This document shows positions 1 through 9,161 of a DNA stretch of 64,000 bases, in pieces. Source of the stretch: Actinoplanes sp. N902-109. Lineage in GTDB: Bacteria > Actinomycetota > Actinomycetes > Mycobacteriales > Micromonosporaceae. The position numbers and the translations under genes were made by a program. The notes below the pieces were generated by a model that was not told where the DNA came from, did no database searches, and worked only from the letters and a program-made list of their open reading frames with translations. Within the stretch, counting starts at the first letter, position 1. Each line of letters opens with the position of its first letter. Location of the stretch: the NCBI RefSeq assembly GCF_000389965.1, contig NC_021191.1, positions 6,759,501-6,823,500 of the forward strand, written 5' to 3'.

Positions 1-218
1 AGCGCCGCCGCCGTGGACTCGGTGACCGCCAGCTGCAACCGGCCCGCCCCGGCGCGCAGGGCGGCCACCCCGGCCAGCAGCGCCGCGCCCGGCGTGAAGC
101 GGGAGCCGCCGATCACCAGCACGGTGCCGCGGGCCATCTTGTCACCCTGCGGGTCGGGCAGCGGCCAGTCGCGCAGCACCTGTGGGGTGATCACTTTCTC
201 AGCGGACCGGCTGGGCAT
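1..218 (-). CDS. nnrD: ADP-dependent NAD(P)H-hydrate dehydratase, N-terminal part (cut by window edge)
   Basis: The first ~72 residues are visible. They read ITPQVLRDWPLPDP, then ARGTVLVIGGSR and a Gly/Ala-rich helix ending AALRAGAGRLQLA. This matches the N-terminus of the ribokinase-like dehydratase that repairs hydrated NAD(P)H; the catalytic C-terminal part lies outside the window. The ATG at 218 overlaps the 3' end of the upstream histidine phosphatase gene by 20 bp, so the two genes are probably co-transcribed. Family assignment rests on recognised motifs only. Confidence 0.75.
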   Translation of the reverse strand, partial: MPSRSAEKVITPQVLRDWPLPDPQGDKMARGTVLVIGGSRFTPGAALLAGVAALRAGAGRLQLAVTESTAAA

Positions 219-930
219 TCACGTCCTCCTGCTGGGTGGGGGTCGCGCCCGCGGCGTGCAGATGGGCGACCTCGTTGAACAACTCCGGGGCGAGTTCCCC
301 GTCCTGGCGCCGCCATGCACTGATCGAGCAGTTCGCGATGCTCGTCGCGTGCGCGATCGTCATCAGCGACTCCTCGTCGAGGTGTTCGGCCAGGTAGCGC
401 ACCAGCATCACGGTGGCCTCGTGGGCGAACAGCAGCACCCGCCCGCCCGGGTGGTCCTGGCGCAGCTCGCGCAGCAGGGAGCGGAGCCGCAGCAGCACGT
501 CGGCCCAGGACTCGCCGCCCGGCGGCCGGTAGTAGAACTTGCCCAGCCGGGCCCGGCGGGCGAACTCGTCGGGCAGCCGCTGCTGCACCCCGCGTCCGGT
601 CAGCAGGTCGAGGATGCCCAGCTCGCGGTCGCGCAGCCGCTCGTCGACCAGCACCGGGACGCCGCTGCCGGCCAGCGCCAGCTCCGCGGTCTGCCGGGTG
701 CGCAGGTACGGCGACACGATCGCGAGGTCCGGCCGTTCGTCCTCGGGCCGGTCGGCGATCCAGCTGCCCAGCGCCCGGGCCTGCGCGCGCCCGGTGTCCG
801 AGAGCGGGACGTCGGCGTCGCGCTGCGGGATGTCGATGACCTCCAGGCCGCCGGCCTCGGCTTCGGCCGCGATGACGTTGCCGGTGCTCTGGCCGTGCCG
901 GACCACGGCGAGCCACTGCAGTTGCTCCAT
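199..930 (-). CDS. Histidine phosphatase family protein (phosphoglycerate mutase-like)
   Basis: The 243-residue protein opens with VVRHGQSTGN, the RHG signature whose histidine is phosphorylated in this superfamily. YLRTRQTAE follows near residue 75, and a second histidine occurs in FAHEATVML in the C-terminal half, completing the usual two-His, two-Arg pocket. No signal peptide or membrane segment is visible, so it should be a soluble cytoplasmic phosphatase or mutase. The substrate cannot be told from sequence. It lies upstream of, and overlaps, the NAD(P)H-hydrate dehydratase gene, so a role in metabolite repair is possible but only inferred. Confidence 0.85.
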   Translation of the reverse strand: MEQLQWLAVVRHGQSTGNVIAAEAEAGGLEVIDIPQRDADVPLSDTGRAQARALGSWIADRPEDERPDLAIVSPYLRTRQTAELALAGSGVPVLVDERLRDRELGILDLLTGRGVQQRLPDEFARRARLGKFYYRPPGGESWADVLLRLRSLLRELRQDHPGGRVLLFAHEATVMLVRYLAEHLDEESLMTIAHATSIANCSISAWRRQDGELAPELFNEVAHLHAAGATPTQQEDVNAQPVR

Positions 931-989
931 GACCGAGCCCTTTACCCAAAAGCTTCAGATCCACCCCGGGCGCTGACGATGTACGGACC

Positions 990-3287
990 ATGCCGGTACG
1001 CCAGCGTCTGCCCCTGCTCGCGGGTGGTCTGCTGCTCGCGTACTGTTTTGTCCGGTTCGGGATCGGTTTCCTGGTCGACTTCCCGTTGCCGTTCCTCGGC
1101 TGGGCACCGCTGCCGGTGGTGTCGCTGCTGGCCGCGTACGACTGCTGGACCACCAGCCGCCGGGTGCGGCTGGACCCGGCGACCCGGCGGTTCTGGCGCC
1201 ACCTCGCGCTGTGCTGCGCGGTGCTCGCGCTGGCCTGTGCCGGCAATGCGTACGACGTGGTGCGTGCCCCGGACAGCGTGCAGCACATCAGCCCCGGGAC
1301 CACCGCGCTCTACCTGGCCATCCTGGCGTTCGCGGTGTGGGCCCTGCTGCGCCTGCCCGCCTGGCAGCGTACCCGCGCCGAGTGGACCCGCTTCTGGCTC
1401 GACACCGGCATCATCCTGATCACCACCGGCATGCTCATCTGGCACTTCTCGCTGGCCCGGGCCGACGCCTGGGCCCGGCAGACCGGCTCCGCGCTGCCCG
1501 CGCTGCTGATCGCCATGGTCGCTTCGGTGTCGGTGATCGCGTTCACCAAGGTCGCCTTCGCCGGCACCGGCAAGCTCGACCGGCGGGCCATGCACCTGCT
1601 GTCGTTCGGCACCGGCATGGCCGCCGTGGCCGGCGCGATGATGCCGTTCCTGGCGTCCCGACCGCAGCTCAACACCGCGTTCGTCGCCGTGCCGGTCGCC
1701 ACGTTCTGCGCCCAGCTCGCGGCGCGGCGGCAGGGCCGGCGGGGAGCCACCGAGGCGGACGCCCGGCCGGTCGCGCGCAGCTTCAGCGTGGTGCCGTACG
1801 TCGCGATCGCCGGGATGGACGTGCTGCTGCTGGCCACCAACCTGACCGCCGCCACCGAGGGCCGGTTGATCGCCGCCGGCACGGTCGCGATCACCGCGCT
1901 GGTGGTGCTGCGGCAGATCACCACGCTGCGCGAGAACACCCGGCTGCTGAGCACCGTGGACGCCAACCTGCGGCAGCTGCGCGACTACCAGGCCCAGCTC
2001 GCCCATCAGGTACGCCACGACACGCTGACCGAGATCGCCAACCGGGCCAGCTTCGAGGAGCAGGTCACCGGGCGGCTGGCGGCGGGCGGGACGTTCCTGG
2101 TGGCGCTGCTCGACCTGGACGACTTCAAGGTGGTCAACGACCGGCTCGGGCACGGCACCGGCGACGCGCTGCTCAAGGCGGTCAGCCGCCGGCTGCACGA
2201 CCGGCTGCGGGCCGAGGACGTGGTGGCCCGCCTGGGCGGCGACGAGTTCACCCTGCTGCTGCCCGGGCTGACCGGCGACGAGGCCGCCGCCGTGCTGGGC
2301 CGGGTGATCGCCGGGGTGCAGGAGCCGATCCTGATCGACGCGCACGAGATGGTGCCGCGGATCAGCATCGGCGTGACCGCCAGCCTGCCCGGCGACACCC
2401 CGGGCGAGCTGCTGCGCCGGGCCGACGTCGCGATGTACGCCGCCAAGAACGCCGGCGGCGGTCGCTGGGCGTGGTTCGACCCGGCCATGGACCAGCTCGC
2501 CGATCAGGACGCCCGGCTCGGCGCCGACCTGCGTCAGGCGATCGCCCGCGACCAGTTGCGGGTGGTCTACCAGCCCATCGTCGAGCTGCCCGACGGGCGC
2601 ATCGCCGGCGTGGAGGCATTGCTGCGCTGGCGGCACCCCGAGCACGGCGACGTCTCCCCGGCCGTGTTCATCCCGCTGGCCGAGCGCAACGGCGCGATCA
2701 TCGAGATCGGCCGGTGGGTCTTCGAACAGGTCGTCACGCAGGCCGCCGAGTGGCAGCGGGCGTACGGCACCGCCGCCCCCGGCCGGGTCAGCGTCAACGT
2801 CTCGGCCCGCCAGCTGCGCGAACCCGGGTTCGTGGCGGAGGTCGCCGCCGCGGTGGCCGCCGCCGGGGTCGACCCGGCGCTGATCGTGGCCGAGGTGACC
2901 GAGACGGCCGTGCTGGGCACCGGCGCCGCGCTCGACGCCGTGCGCGGGCTCAACGAGCTGGGCCTGCGGGTGGCGCTGGACGACTTCGGCACCGGCCACT
3001 CGTCGCTGAGCCTGCTGGTGGACTGCCCGGTCGACGTGCTCAAGGTGGACAAGTCGTTCGTGGACGGGGTGACCACCACCAGCCCGCAGGCGGTGATCGT
3101 GGACAATCTGATCGGGATCACCGCCGGATTGCGCATCCAGGCGGTCGCCGAGGGCGTGGAGACCGCCGACCAGGCCCGGCGTCTGCACCAGGCCGGGTAC
3201 CGCTACGCCCAGGGGTTCTACTTCGCCCGCCCGATGAGCGGCGCGGACGTCGGCAAGCTGCTCGCGCCGGGTGCCGTACCGGCCTGA
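990..3287 (+). CDS. Membrane-anchored diguanylate cyclase/phosphodiesterase (GGDEF-EAL)
   Basis: A 765-residue c-di-GMP enzyme. Roughly the first 310 residues form about eight hydrophobic segments, a membrane sensor of no recognised domain. A short coiled linker leads into a GGDEF domain (about residues 335-495) with an intact RLGGDEF active site near residue 413. An EAL domain follows (about 515-760) with EALLRW near 541, the DDFGTG loop near 663 and EGVE near 719. Both catalytic motifs look intact, so synthesis, hydrolysis or both are possible. It stands alone between the divergent phosphatase gene and the sugar importer. No strong Shine-Dalgarno is seen before the ATG. Confidence 0.9.
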   Translation: MPVRQRLPLLAGGLLLAYCFVRFGIGFLVDFPLPFLGWAPLPVVSLLAAYDCWTTSRRVRLDPATRRFWRHLALCCAVLALACAGNAYDVVRAPDSVQHISPGTTALYLAILAFAVWALLRLPAWQRTRAEWTRFWLDTGIILITTGMLIWHFSLARADAWARQTGSALPALLIAMVASVSVIAFTKVAFAGTGKLDRRAMHLLSFGTGMAAVAGAMMPFLASRPQLNTAFVAVPVATFCAQLAARRQGRRGATEADARPVARSFSVVPYVAIAGMDVLLLATNLTAATEGRLIAAGTVAITALVVLRQITTLRENTRLLSTVDANLRQLRDYQAQLAHQVRHDTLTEIANRASFEEQVTGRLAAGGTFLVALLDLDDFKVVNDRLGHGTGDALLKAVSRRLHDRLRAEDVVARLGGDEFTLLLPGLTGDEAAAVLGRVIAGVQEPILIDAHEMVPRISIGVTASLPGDTPGELLRRADVAMYAAKNAGGGRWAWFDPAMDQLADQDARLGADLRQAIARDQLRVVYQPIVELPDGRIAGVEALLRWRHPEHGDVSPAVFIPLAERNGAIIEIGRWVFEQVVTQAAEWQRAYGTAAPGRVSVNVSARQLREPGFVAEVAAAVAAAGVDPALIVAEVTETAVLGTGAALDAVRGLNELGLRVALDDFGTGHSSLSLLVDCPVDVLKVDKSFVDGVTTTSPQAVIVDNLIGITAGLRIQAVAEGVETADQARRLHQAGYRYAQGFYFARPMSGADVGKLLAPGAVPA

Positions 3288-3310
3288 TCCTTCGCCATTC
3301 GCGTGCCGCC

Positions 3311-3321
3311 GTTCTGAGAAC
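3311..3321. promoter_or_regulatory. Palindrome GTTCTGAGAAC upstream of sugar-importer operon
   Basis: A perfect 5+1+5 inverted repeat lies 51 bp before the start of the solute-binding protein gene, in the only intergenic gap ahead of the importer/GH51 operon. It could be a repressor operator, but no matching regulator is encoded alongside and no known consensus was recognised. Confidence 0.3.
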
Positions 3322-3372
3322 CCGAACATCGATCTCTGGACCGGGCGTACGCGGCGGCGGCAGGGTCGGAGC

Positions 3373-4677
3373 ATGGCCCTCACCCGACGCGCCCTGCTGG
3401 GCGGTACCGCCGCTGCCGCGGTCCTCGGGCCGGCCGGGTGCAGCGGTCTGACGCCCGGCCGCGACCCGGGCGGCACGCTGGACTACTGGAACCTGTTCGG
3501 CGGCGGCGACGGCCTCCGCATGACGCAGATGCTCGACGGCTACCGCAGCGCCCATCCCGGCATCGACCTCAGCGCCGTCACACTCGCGTGGGGCAACCCG
3601 TACTACACCAAGCTGTCCCTGGCCACCCTCGGAGACAAGCCACCGGACGTGGGGATCGCCCACCTGACCCGGGCCAAGACGCTGATCTCGGCCGGTCTGC
3701 TGGAGGAGCTCAAGCCGGCCGACCTGGCCCGGCACGGCCTGGACGCGAGCAACTTCTCCGAGCGGCCGTGGCAGGCCGGGCTGGTGGACGGCAAGGCGTA
3801 CGCGATCCCGCTGGACACCCACCCGTTCGTCATGTTCTACAACACCGACATCTGCGCGAAGGCCGGGCTGCTCGACTCGTCCGGGGCGTTGCAGCCGATC
3901 GACAGCCCGGAGAAGTTCACCGAGGCCATGCGCAAGGCCAAGGCCGTGACCAAGGCGTACGGCGGGGTGGTCGCCATCGACAACGACGTGGCCTCCCCCT
4001 GGCGCATCTTCCAGTCGTTCTACGCCCAGCTGCAGGGCCAGGTGCTCGCCGACGAGGGCCGCAGCGTCGTCCTCGACGACGACAAGGCCACCCGGGTGCT
4101 GGCGTTCCTGCAGGGGTTGACCCGGCAGGGCCTGCTGCCCGGCAGCATCGACTATCAGGGCGCGATCGCGGTGTTCGCCAACGGCCAGTCCGGCTTCTAC
4201 TTCCAGGGCGAGTGGGAGATCTCCACGTTCCAGACCGCGAAGATGCCGTTCTCCATGACGCTGTTCCCCGACGTGTTCGGCGGCGGGCAGTACGCGGTGC
4301 AAGCCGACTCGCACACCCTGGTCATCCCCCGGCAGCCGGACCGCGACCAGGCCGGGCTGGACCGGTCGCTGGCGTTCATCCGCTCGATGCTGGACCAGAG
4401 CGACATCTGGGCCGAGGGCGGGCACGTGCCGGCCTGGGTGCCGTTCCGCGACAGCGCCGGGTACAAGGCGATGACCCCGCAGTCCAACTACGCCTCGGCC
4501 GTCGAGGGCGCGGCGTACGACCCCGAGGGCTGGTACTCCGGCTCCGGCTCGAACTTCGAGATCGTGATGAGCGCGGCGATCGGCTCGGTGCTGGCGAACC
4601 GGAGCTCGCCGGCCGCCGCGCTGGCCTCGATGCGTTCCAACCTGACCAGCCTCGCCAGGACCGCGTCGCCCGTATGA
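3373..4677 (+). CDS. ABC transporter extracellular sugar-binding lipoprotein
   Basis: A 434-residue family 1 solute-binding protein. The ATG at 3373 is chosen because it starts directly at a typical export signal: TRRALLGG (possible Tat signal), a short Ala-rich hydrophobic core and a lipobox-like PAGC. The open frame continues upstream to 3271 without signal-like sequence. The mature protein has the CUT1 pattern, with an early LDYWNLFGG strand, a central DVGIAHL segment and aromatic residues near the C-terminus. Two permease genes and a GH51 arabinofuranosidase follow, so arabinose or arabino-oligosaccharides are the likely ligand. The last ~20 bp of the gene are repeated just after its stop codon. 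Confidence 0.9.
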   Translation: MALTRRALLGGTAAAAVLGPAGCSGLTPGRDPGGTLDYWNLFGGGDGLRMTQMLDGYRSAHPGIDLSAVTLAWGNPYYTKLSLATLGDKPPDVGIAHLTRAKTLISAGLLEELKPADLARHGLDASNFSERPWQAGLVDGKAYAIPLDTHPFVMFYNTDICAKAGLLDSSGALQPIDSPEKFTEAMRKAKAVTKAYGGVVAIDNDVASPWRIFQSFYAQLQGQVLADEGRSVVLDDDKATRVLAFLQGLTRQGLLPGSIDYQGAIAVFANGQSGFYFQGEWEISTFQTAKMPFSMTLFPDVFGGGQYAVQADSHTLVIPRQPDRDQAGLDRSLAFIRSMLDQSDIWAEGGHVPAWVPFRDSAGYKAMTPQSNYASAVEGAAYDPEGWYSGSGSNFEIVMSAAIGSVLANRSSPAAALASMRSNLTSLARTASPV

Positions 4678-4752
4678 GCCAGGACCGCGTCGCCGTAAGA
4701 GCCAAGATCACGCCGGATGAGCCGGGACCGCGCCGGATGAGGAGGTGCCGCC

Positions 4753-5688
4753 ATGACCGCCGAGACCGCCGTACGCAGGACCGGCGCTGCCGGGACCGCT
4801 GAGGCGTCACCGCGCCCGCGCGGGCAGGGCCTGCCCGCGGCCGGGTTCCTGACCCCGTTCCTGCTCCTGTACCTGCTGTTCATCCTCGGCCCGGCGCTGT
4901 ACGGCCTGGTGATGAGCTTCTTCGACACCAGCGCGGTCAAATCCGGGCTGAACGGCTTCGCCGGGCTGGGCAACTACGCCGAGGCGCTGCAGAGCTCGGA
5001 CTTCTGGTCGTCGCTGTGGCACACGTTCTGGTTCACCATCCTGACCACCCCGCCGCTGATCGTGCTGGCGCTGGTGTTCGCGCTGCTGGCCGACCGGGTG
5101 CGGCGGGGGCGCTGGTTCTTCCGGCTGGCGTTCTTCGTGCCGTACGTCCTGCCGTCGGCGGTCGTGGCGTTGATCTGGATGTGGATCTACACCCCGGGGC
5201 TGGGGCTGATCGAGGCCGCGCTGACCAAGGCCGGGATCACCGCGCCGAACTGGCTGGGCGACCCGGGCTGGGCGATGCCGTCGCTGGCGATCACCACCCT
5301 GTGGTGGACGCTGGGCTTCAACTTCGTGCTGTACCTGGCCGGCCTGCAGGAGATCCCGCGCGAGCTGTACGAGGCGTCCGCGATGGACGGCGCGTCGCCG
5401 TGGCAGCAGATCCGCTCGATCACGATCCCGATGCTGGGGCGCACCACGACGCTGGTCGCCGTGCTGCAGGTGATCGCCTCGCTCAAGGTGTTCGACCAGA
5501 TGTACATCATGACCTCGGGTGGCCCGAACTACGCGACCCGCTCGATCCTGGAGTACGTCTACGACTCCGGCTTCACCAACTTCCGCATCGGCTACGCCTC
5601 GGCCGTGTCGATGCTGTTCTTCGTGGTCGTGCTCGCGGTCTCGGCCATCTGGTTCTCCCTGGTCCGGCGTGGCGAGAAGGAGCTGTAG
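4753..5688 (+). CDS. ABC transporter permease, CUT1 sugar family (MalF-like)
   Basis: A 311-residue inner-membrane permease with about six hydrophobic helices. The EAA loop that contacts the ATPase reads EASAMDGASPWQQIRSITIP near residues 213-232. MTSGGPN near residue 253 is typical of this family. A strong AGGAGGTG ribosome-binding site sits seven bases before the ATG. It pairs with the next permease, whose start lies three bases after this stop. Confidence 0.93.
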   Translation: MTAETAVRRTGAAGTAEASPRPRGQGLPAAGFLTPFLLLYLLFILGPALYGLVMSFFDTSAVKSGLNGFAGLGNYAEALQSSDFWSSLWHTFWFTILTTPPLIVLALVFALLADRVRRGRWFFRLAFFVPYVLPSAVVALIWMWIYTPGLGLIEAALTKAGITAPNWLGDPGWAMPSLAITTLWWTLGFNFVLYLAGLQEIPRELYEASAMDGASPWQQIRSITIPMLGRTTTLVAVLQVIASLKVFDQMYIMTSGGPNYATRSILEYVYDSGFTNFRIGYASAVSMLFFVVVLAVSAIWFSLVRRGEKEL

Positions 5689-5691
5689 ACG

Positions 5692-6519
5692 ATGACCGTC
5701 GAAGCCCGGATGAAGCTGTTCAACCGCATCTGCGCGGGTGTGCTGATCGCTTTCGCGCTGCTGTGGCTCACCCCGCTGGCCTGGGCGCTGGACACCGCGC
5801 TCAAGCCCAACGCCGAGACCACGAGGACCACGTGGAAGATCGACGACCCGAACGTGCAGGCGTTCGCCCGGATCCTGCGCGACACCGACATCGTGCGCTG
5901 GTTCGGCTCCAGCCTGTTCATCTCGACGCTGACCGCGCTGGGCACGGTCGTCGTCGCCAGCCTGGCCGCGTTCGCCCTGTCGCGGATGCGGTTCCGCCAC
6001 CGCAACCTGCTGTTCTGGGTGGTGCTGGCCGGCATCATGATCCCCAGCCAGGTGCTGATCGTGCCGCAGTTCCGGGAGATGGACTCGTTCCACCTGCTCA
6101 ACACGTTCTGGGCGGTCAGCCTGCCGCAGATCCCCACGGCGATCGCGGTGTTCATCTTCAAGCAGTTCTTCGACGGCCTGCCGCGCGAGCTGGAGGAGGT
6201 CGCCCGGCTGGACGGCGCCGGCTACCTGCGCATCTACGCGCGGATCATCATGCCGCTGGCCCGCCCGGCGATCGCCGCGGTGGTCATCTTCGCGTTCGTC
6301 ACCTCGTGGAACGACCTGCTGTGGCCGTTGCTGGTGCTGAGCAACCCGGACATCATGACGATGCCGGTCGGCCTGGCCACCGTGCAGGGTACGTTCGGCA
6401 TCCGCTACGCCGACACCATGGCCTCCGCCCTGCTCGGCGCGGTCCCGCTGGTCGCCGTCTTCCTGCTCTTCCAGCGCAACATCGTCGAAGGATTCGCCGG
6501 CACCGGCCTGAAAGGGTAA
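5692..6519 (+). CDS. ABC transporter permease, CUT1 sugar family (MalG-like)
   Basis: A 275-residue second permease half with six predicted helices. The EAA motif reads EEVARLDGAGYLRIYARIIM near residues 165-184. It follows the MalF-like gene at three bases and precedes the GH51 gene at nine bases, so one mRNA is expected for all four genes. No ATP-binding subunit is encoded in the operon. In many actinomycetes a shared ATPase (MsiK) energises several CUT1 importers, and that probably applies here. Confidence 0.93.
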   Translation: MTVEARMKLFNRICAGVLIAFALLWLTPLAWALDTALKPNAETTRTTWKIDDPNVQAFARILRDTDIVRWFGSSLFISTLTALGTVVVASLAAFALSRMRFRHRNLLFWVVLAGIMIPSQVLIVPQFREMDSFHLLNTFWAVSLPQIPTAIAVFIFKQFFDGLPRELEEVARLDGAGYLRIYARIIMPLARPAIAAVVIFAFVTSWNDLLWPLLVLSNPDIMTMPVGLATVQGTFGIRYADTMASALLGAVPLVAVFLLFQRNIVEGFAGTGLKG

Positions 6520-6528
6520 GGAAAAACC

Positions 6529-8010
6529 ATGCACAGCGCTTCACTCACCGTCGACCCCGCTTTCCGGGCCGGCGAGGTGGATCCCCGCCTCTACGGCTCG
6601 TTCGTGGAGCACCTCGGCCGCTGCGTCTACACCGGCATCTTCGAGCCGGGGCATCCCACGGCCGACCCGGACGGCTTCCGGCAGGACGTGGCCGGGCTGG
6701 TGCGCGAGCTGGGCGTGCCGATCGTGCGCTACCCCGGCGGCAACTTCGTCTCGGGCTACCGCTGGGAGGACGGCATCGGACCGGCGGCCGAGCGGCCCAC
6801 CCGGCTCGACCTGGCCTGGCGCTCGCTGGAGACCAACCAGGTCGGCGTCGGGGAGTTCCTGACCTGGGCCCGCTCGGTCGGCGTCGAGCCGATGATGGCC
6901 GTCAACCTGGGCACGCGCGGCATCGACGCGGCCCGGTCGCTGGTCGAGTACTGCAACCTGCCCGGTGGGACGTACTGGTCGGATCTGCGGGGCGGGTCGC
7001 CGTACGGGATCAAGGTCTGGTGTCTGGGCAACGAGATGGACGGGCCCTGGCAGATCGGCCACAAGACCGCCCACGAGTACGGCCGGTTGGCGCTCGAGAC
7101 AGCCAAGGCGATGCGCCAGGTGGACCCGGCGATCGAGCTGGTCGCCTGTGGCAGCTCGGGCCGGGGGATGCCCACGTTCGGGTCCTGGGAGGCGACCGTG
7201 CTGACCGAGGCGTACGACGCGGTCGACTACGTCTCGATGCACGCCTACTACCAGCAGCACGGCGACGACCGGGCCAGTTTCCTCGCGGTCGCCACCGACA
7301 TGGACGGCTTCATCGACGAGCTGATCGCGACCGCCGACCACGTCAAGGCGGTGGGCCGGCACCGCAAGCGGATCAACATCTCGTTCGACGAGTGGAACGT
7401 CTGGTACCAGAGCCGGTTCGACGGCGAGACCAACCTCGCGATCGAGCAGGCCCCGCGGCTGATCGAGGACGTCTACTCGGTGACCGACGCGGTGGTGGTC
7501 GGCAACCTGCTGATCAGCCTGCTGCGGCACGCCGACCGGGTGAAGATCGGCTGCCTGGCCCAGCTGGTCAACGTGATCGCGCCGATCATGACCGAGCCGG
7601 GCGGCGCGGTGTGGCGGCAGGCGTCGTACCACCCGTTCGCGCTCACCGCGAAATACGGCCAGGGCACCGCGCTGCAGGTCGCGGTGCAATCCCCCAGGAC
7701 CGAGACCGCGCTGTACGGCGAGGTGCCGCTGCTGGACGCCGTCGCGGTGCAGAACGACGGCGGGGTGGTCGTCTTCGCGGTCAACCGGTCGCTGGACACC
7801 CCGCTCGGCCTCGACGTGGACCTGCGCTCGTTCGCCGGGCTCAGCACCGCCTCGCACACCGCGTTGTACGACGCCGACCCGGACGCGGTCAACACGGCCG
7901 CCGAGCCGGACCGGGTGACCCCGCGGGCCCAGGACGACCCGAAGCTGGACGGCGGCCGGCTCCAGGCGGTGCTGCCGCCGTTGTCCTGGAACATGATCAG
8001 GCTGAGCTAG
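6529..8010 (+). CDS. Alpha-L-arabinofuranosidase, glycoside hydrolase family 51
   Basis: A 493-residue retaining arabinofuranosidase that removes terminal arabinofuranosyl groups from arabinan or arabinoxylan fragments. The N-terminus reads LYGSFVEHLGRCVYTGIFEP and RYPGGNFVSGYRWEDGIGP, both strong GH51 marks. The acid/base Glu is in GNEMDG near residue 168 and the nucleophile Glu in SFDEWNVW near 288. There is no signal peptide, so it acts in the cytoplasm on oligosaccharides brought in by the importer encoded just upstream. Its TAG stop shares the four bases CTAG with the stop of the convergent LysR gene. Confidence 0.95.
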   Translation: MHSASLTVDPAFRAGEVDPRLYGSFVEHLGRCVYTGIFEPGHPTADPDGFRQDVAGLVRELGVPIVRYPGGNFVSGYRWEDGIGPAAERPTRLDLAWRSLETNQVGVGEFLTWARSVGVEPMMAVNLGTRGIDAARSLVEYCNLPGGTYWSDLRGGSPYGIKVWCLGNEMDGPWQIGHKTAHEYGRLALETAKAMRQVDPAIELVACGSSGRGMPTFGSWEATVLTEAYDAVDYVSMHAYYQQHGDDRASFLAVATDMDGFIDELIATADHVKAVGRHRKRINISFDEWNVWYQSRFDGETNLAIEQAPRLIEDVYSVTDAVVVGNLLISLLRHADRVKIGCLAQLVNVIAPIMTEPGGAVWRQASYHPFALTAKYGQGTALQVAVQSPRTETALYGEVPLLDAVAVQNDGGVVVFAVNRSLDTPLGLDVDLRSFAGLSTASHTALYDADPDAVNTAAEPDRVTPRAQDDPKLDGGRLQAVLPPLSWNMIRLS

Positions 8011-8954
8011 GCAGCTCCTCCCGCCAGTTCCGCCCGCCAGTTCTGCTCGGCGGCGAGCAGGCGGGCCGTCGTCACCACGGCGAGGGCCTGGCGGGAGGAG
8101 TCGGCACCGCGCCACAGCAGCGACCAGGGATAGTGCGGGACAGCGCCGTCGAGCTGCCGCCAGACCACGTCCGGCGGCCAGCCCGCGGTGGAGGCCGGGG
8201 TGCACAGCACACAGCGACCCTGCGCGACCAGGTCCACGGCGGCGCGCAGGGTCTGCACGCTGCCCGGGAACACCTGCGGGAAGCAGCCGGCCGAGCGGAG
8301 CACCTCGGTCACGAAGGCGTTGGCCTCGGGCGCCTGCTCCTCGTCGGCCAGCAGCAGCGTCTCGCCGCGCAGGGCGGTCACGGGGACGCTCGGCTGGGTC
8401 GCGTACGGATGACCGGCCGGCACCAGCACGCCCAGCGGGTCCCGCCGGAAGACCTCGGCGGTGATCCCGGCCGCCGCCCCGGGCAGCAGGCCGACCCCGA
8501 TGTCGAGGCGGCCGTCGGCGAGCAACCGGCGCTGTTCCGGCACCCCGGCCTGGACCTGGTGGATCGCCATGTCGGGGTGCCGCGCCTGCACCGCCCGCAG
8601 CACCGGCCGGATCGCGTCGTACCCCTCGTCGAGCAGGCCCACCCGCAGCGTCGGGGCGGCACCCTGAGCCAGTGCCGCGGCCCGCTCCACATGGTCCAGG
8701 ATCTGCCGCGCCTCGACCAGGAAACGGGCCCCGGCGCGGGTCAGTTTCACGCTTCTCGAAGTACGCTCGACGAGCTGGACACCCACGGCCCGCTCGAGGC
8801 GTTGCACGTGGGCGGTCAGTGCGGAGGGCGCGATGTGCTCCCGGGCGGCAGCCCGCCCGAAGTGCAGCTCCTCGGCGAGGGTGACGAAGTAGTGCAGCTG
8901 CCGCAGCTCGATCCGGCCACGGTGAGCACCACCTGGCAAGGCCTGGACCGCCAT
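8007..8954 (-). CDS. LysR-family transcriptional regulator
   Basis: A 315-residue regulator. After a ~16-residue leader the winged-helix DNA-binding domain begins LRQLHYFVTLAEELHFGRAA and continues through LERAVGVQLVERTSRSVKLT (about residues 17-75). A two-lobed effector-binding domain follows. The ATG at 8954 puts the helix-turn-helix at the usual distance from the N-terminus; the frame stays open far upstream but is not coding-like there. The gene points away from the TauE/SafE permease gene, the classic LysR layout, so that permease is a likelier target than the convergent arabinose operon. Confidence 0.9.
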   Translation of the reverse strand: MAVQALPGGAHRGRIELRQLHYFVTLAEELHFGRAAAREHIAPSALTAHVQRLERAVGVQLVERTSRSVKLTRAGARFLVEARQILDHVERAAALAQGAAPTLRVGLLDEGYDAIRPVLRAVQARHPDMAIHQVQAGVPEQRRLLADGRLDIGVGLLPGAAAGITAEVFRRDPLGVLVPAGHPYATQPSVPVTALRGETLLLADEEQAPEANAFVTEVLRSAGCFPQVFPGSVQTLRAAVDLVAQGRCVLCTPASTAGWPPDVVWRQLDGAVPHYPWSLLWRGADSSRQALAVVTTARLLAAEQNWRAELAGGAA

Positions 8955-8998
8955 GACACCCTCCCGATGATCTCCGTCGATCGGATCGTCACTCGCAG

Positions 8999-9012
8999 TG
9001 TTATCGCTAACA
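8999..9012. promoter_or_regulatory. Inverted repeat TGTTATCGCTAACA in LysR-permease divergent gap
   Basis: A perfect 5+4+5 palindrome (TGTTA/TAACA) lies in an AT-richer stretch of the 207-bp gap between the divergent LysR and permease genes, 45 bp before the LysR start. Position and symmetry fit a LysR operator. Binding is inferred, not shown. Confidence 0.45.
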
Positions 9013-9161
9013 AACTCGTAGTCAATACGTAACGTTCTGGCAAAATATCGGCCGGTTTGGATCTGTGAGCGATCACAACGACGGCCCCGCGGGGGTGGCA
9101 TTCTCGACAAAGTCGACCCGGTTAGTAGACAAAGCAGGGATTGGTCCCGCAGACTCGCACA

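Noticed and set aside
942..3476. An 844-codon minus-strand frame opposite the GGDEF-EAL gene
   Set aside because: Composition (His/Gly/Arg/Asp-rich, no domain) is that of an antisense shadow; the plus-strand gene has intact catalytic motifs.
5016..9032. A 1338-codon plus-strand open frame across the permease, GH51 and LysR genes
   Set aside because: It is out of frame with three well-supported genes and antisense to a fourth; its Arg/Ala/Pro-rich translation is typical of shadow frames in high-GC DNA.
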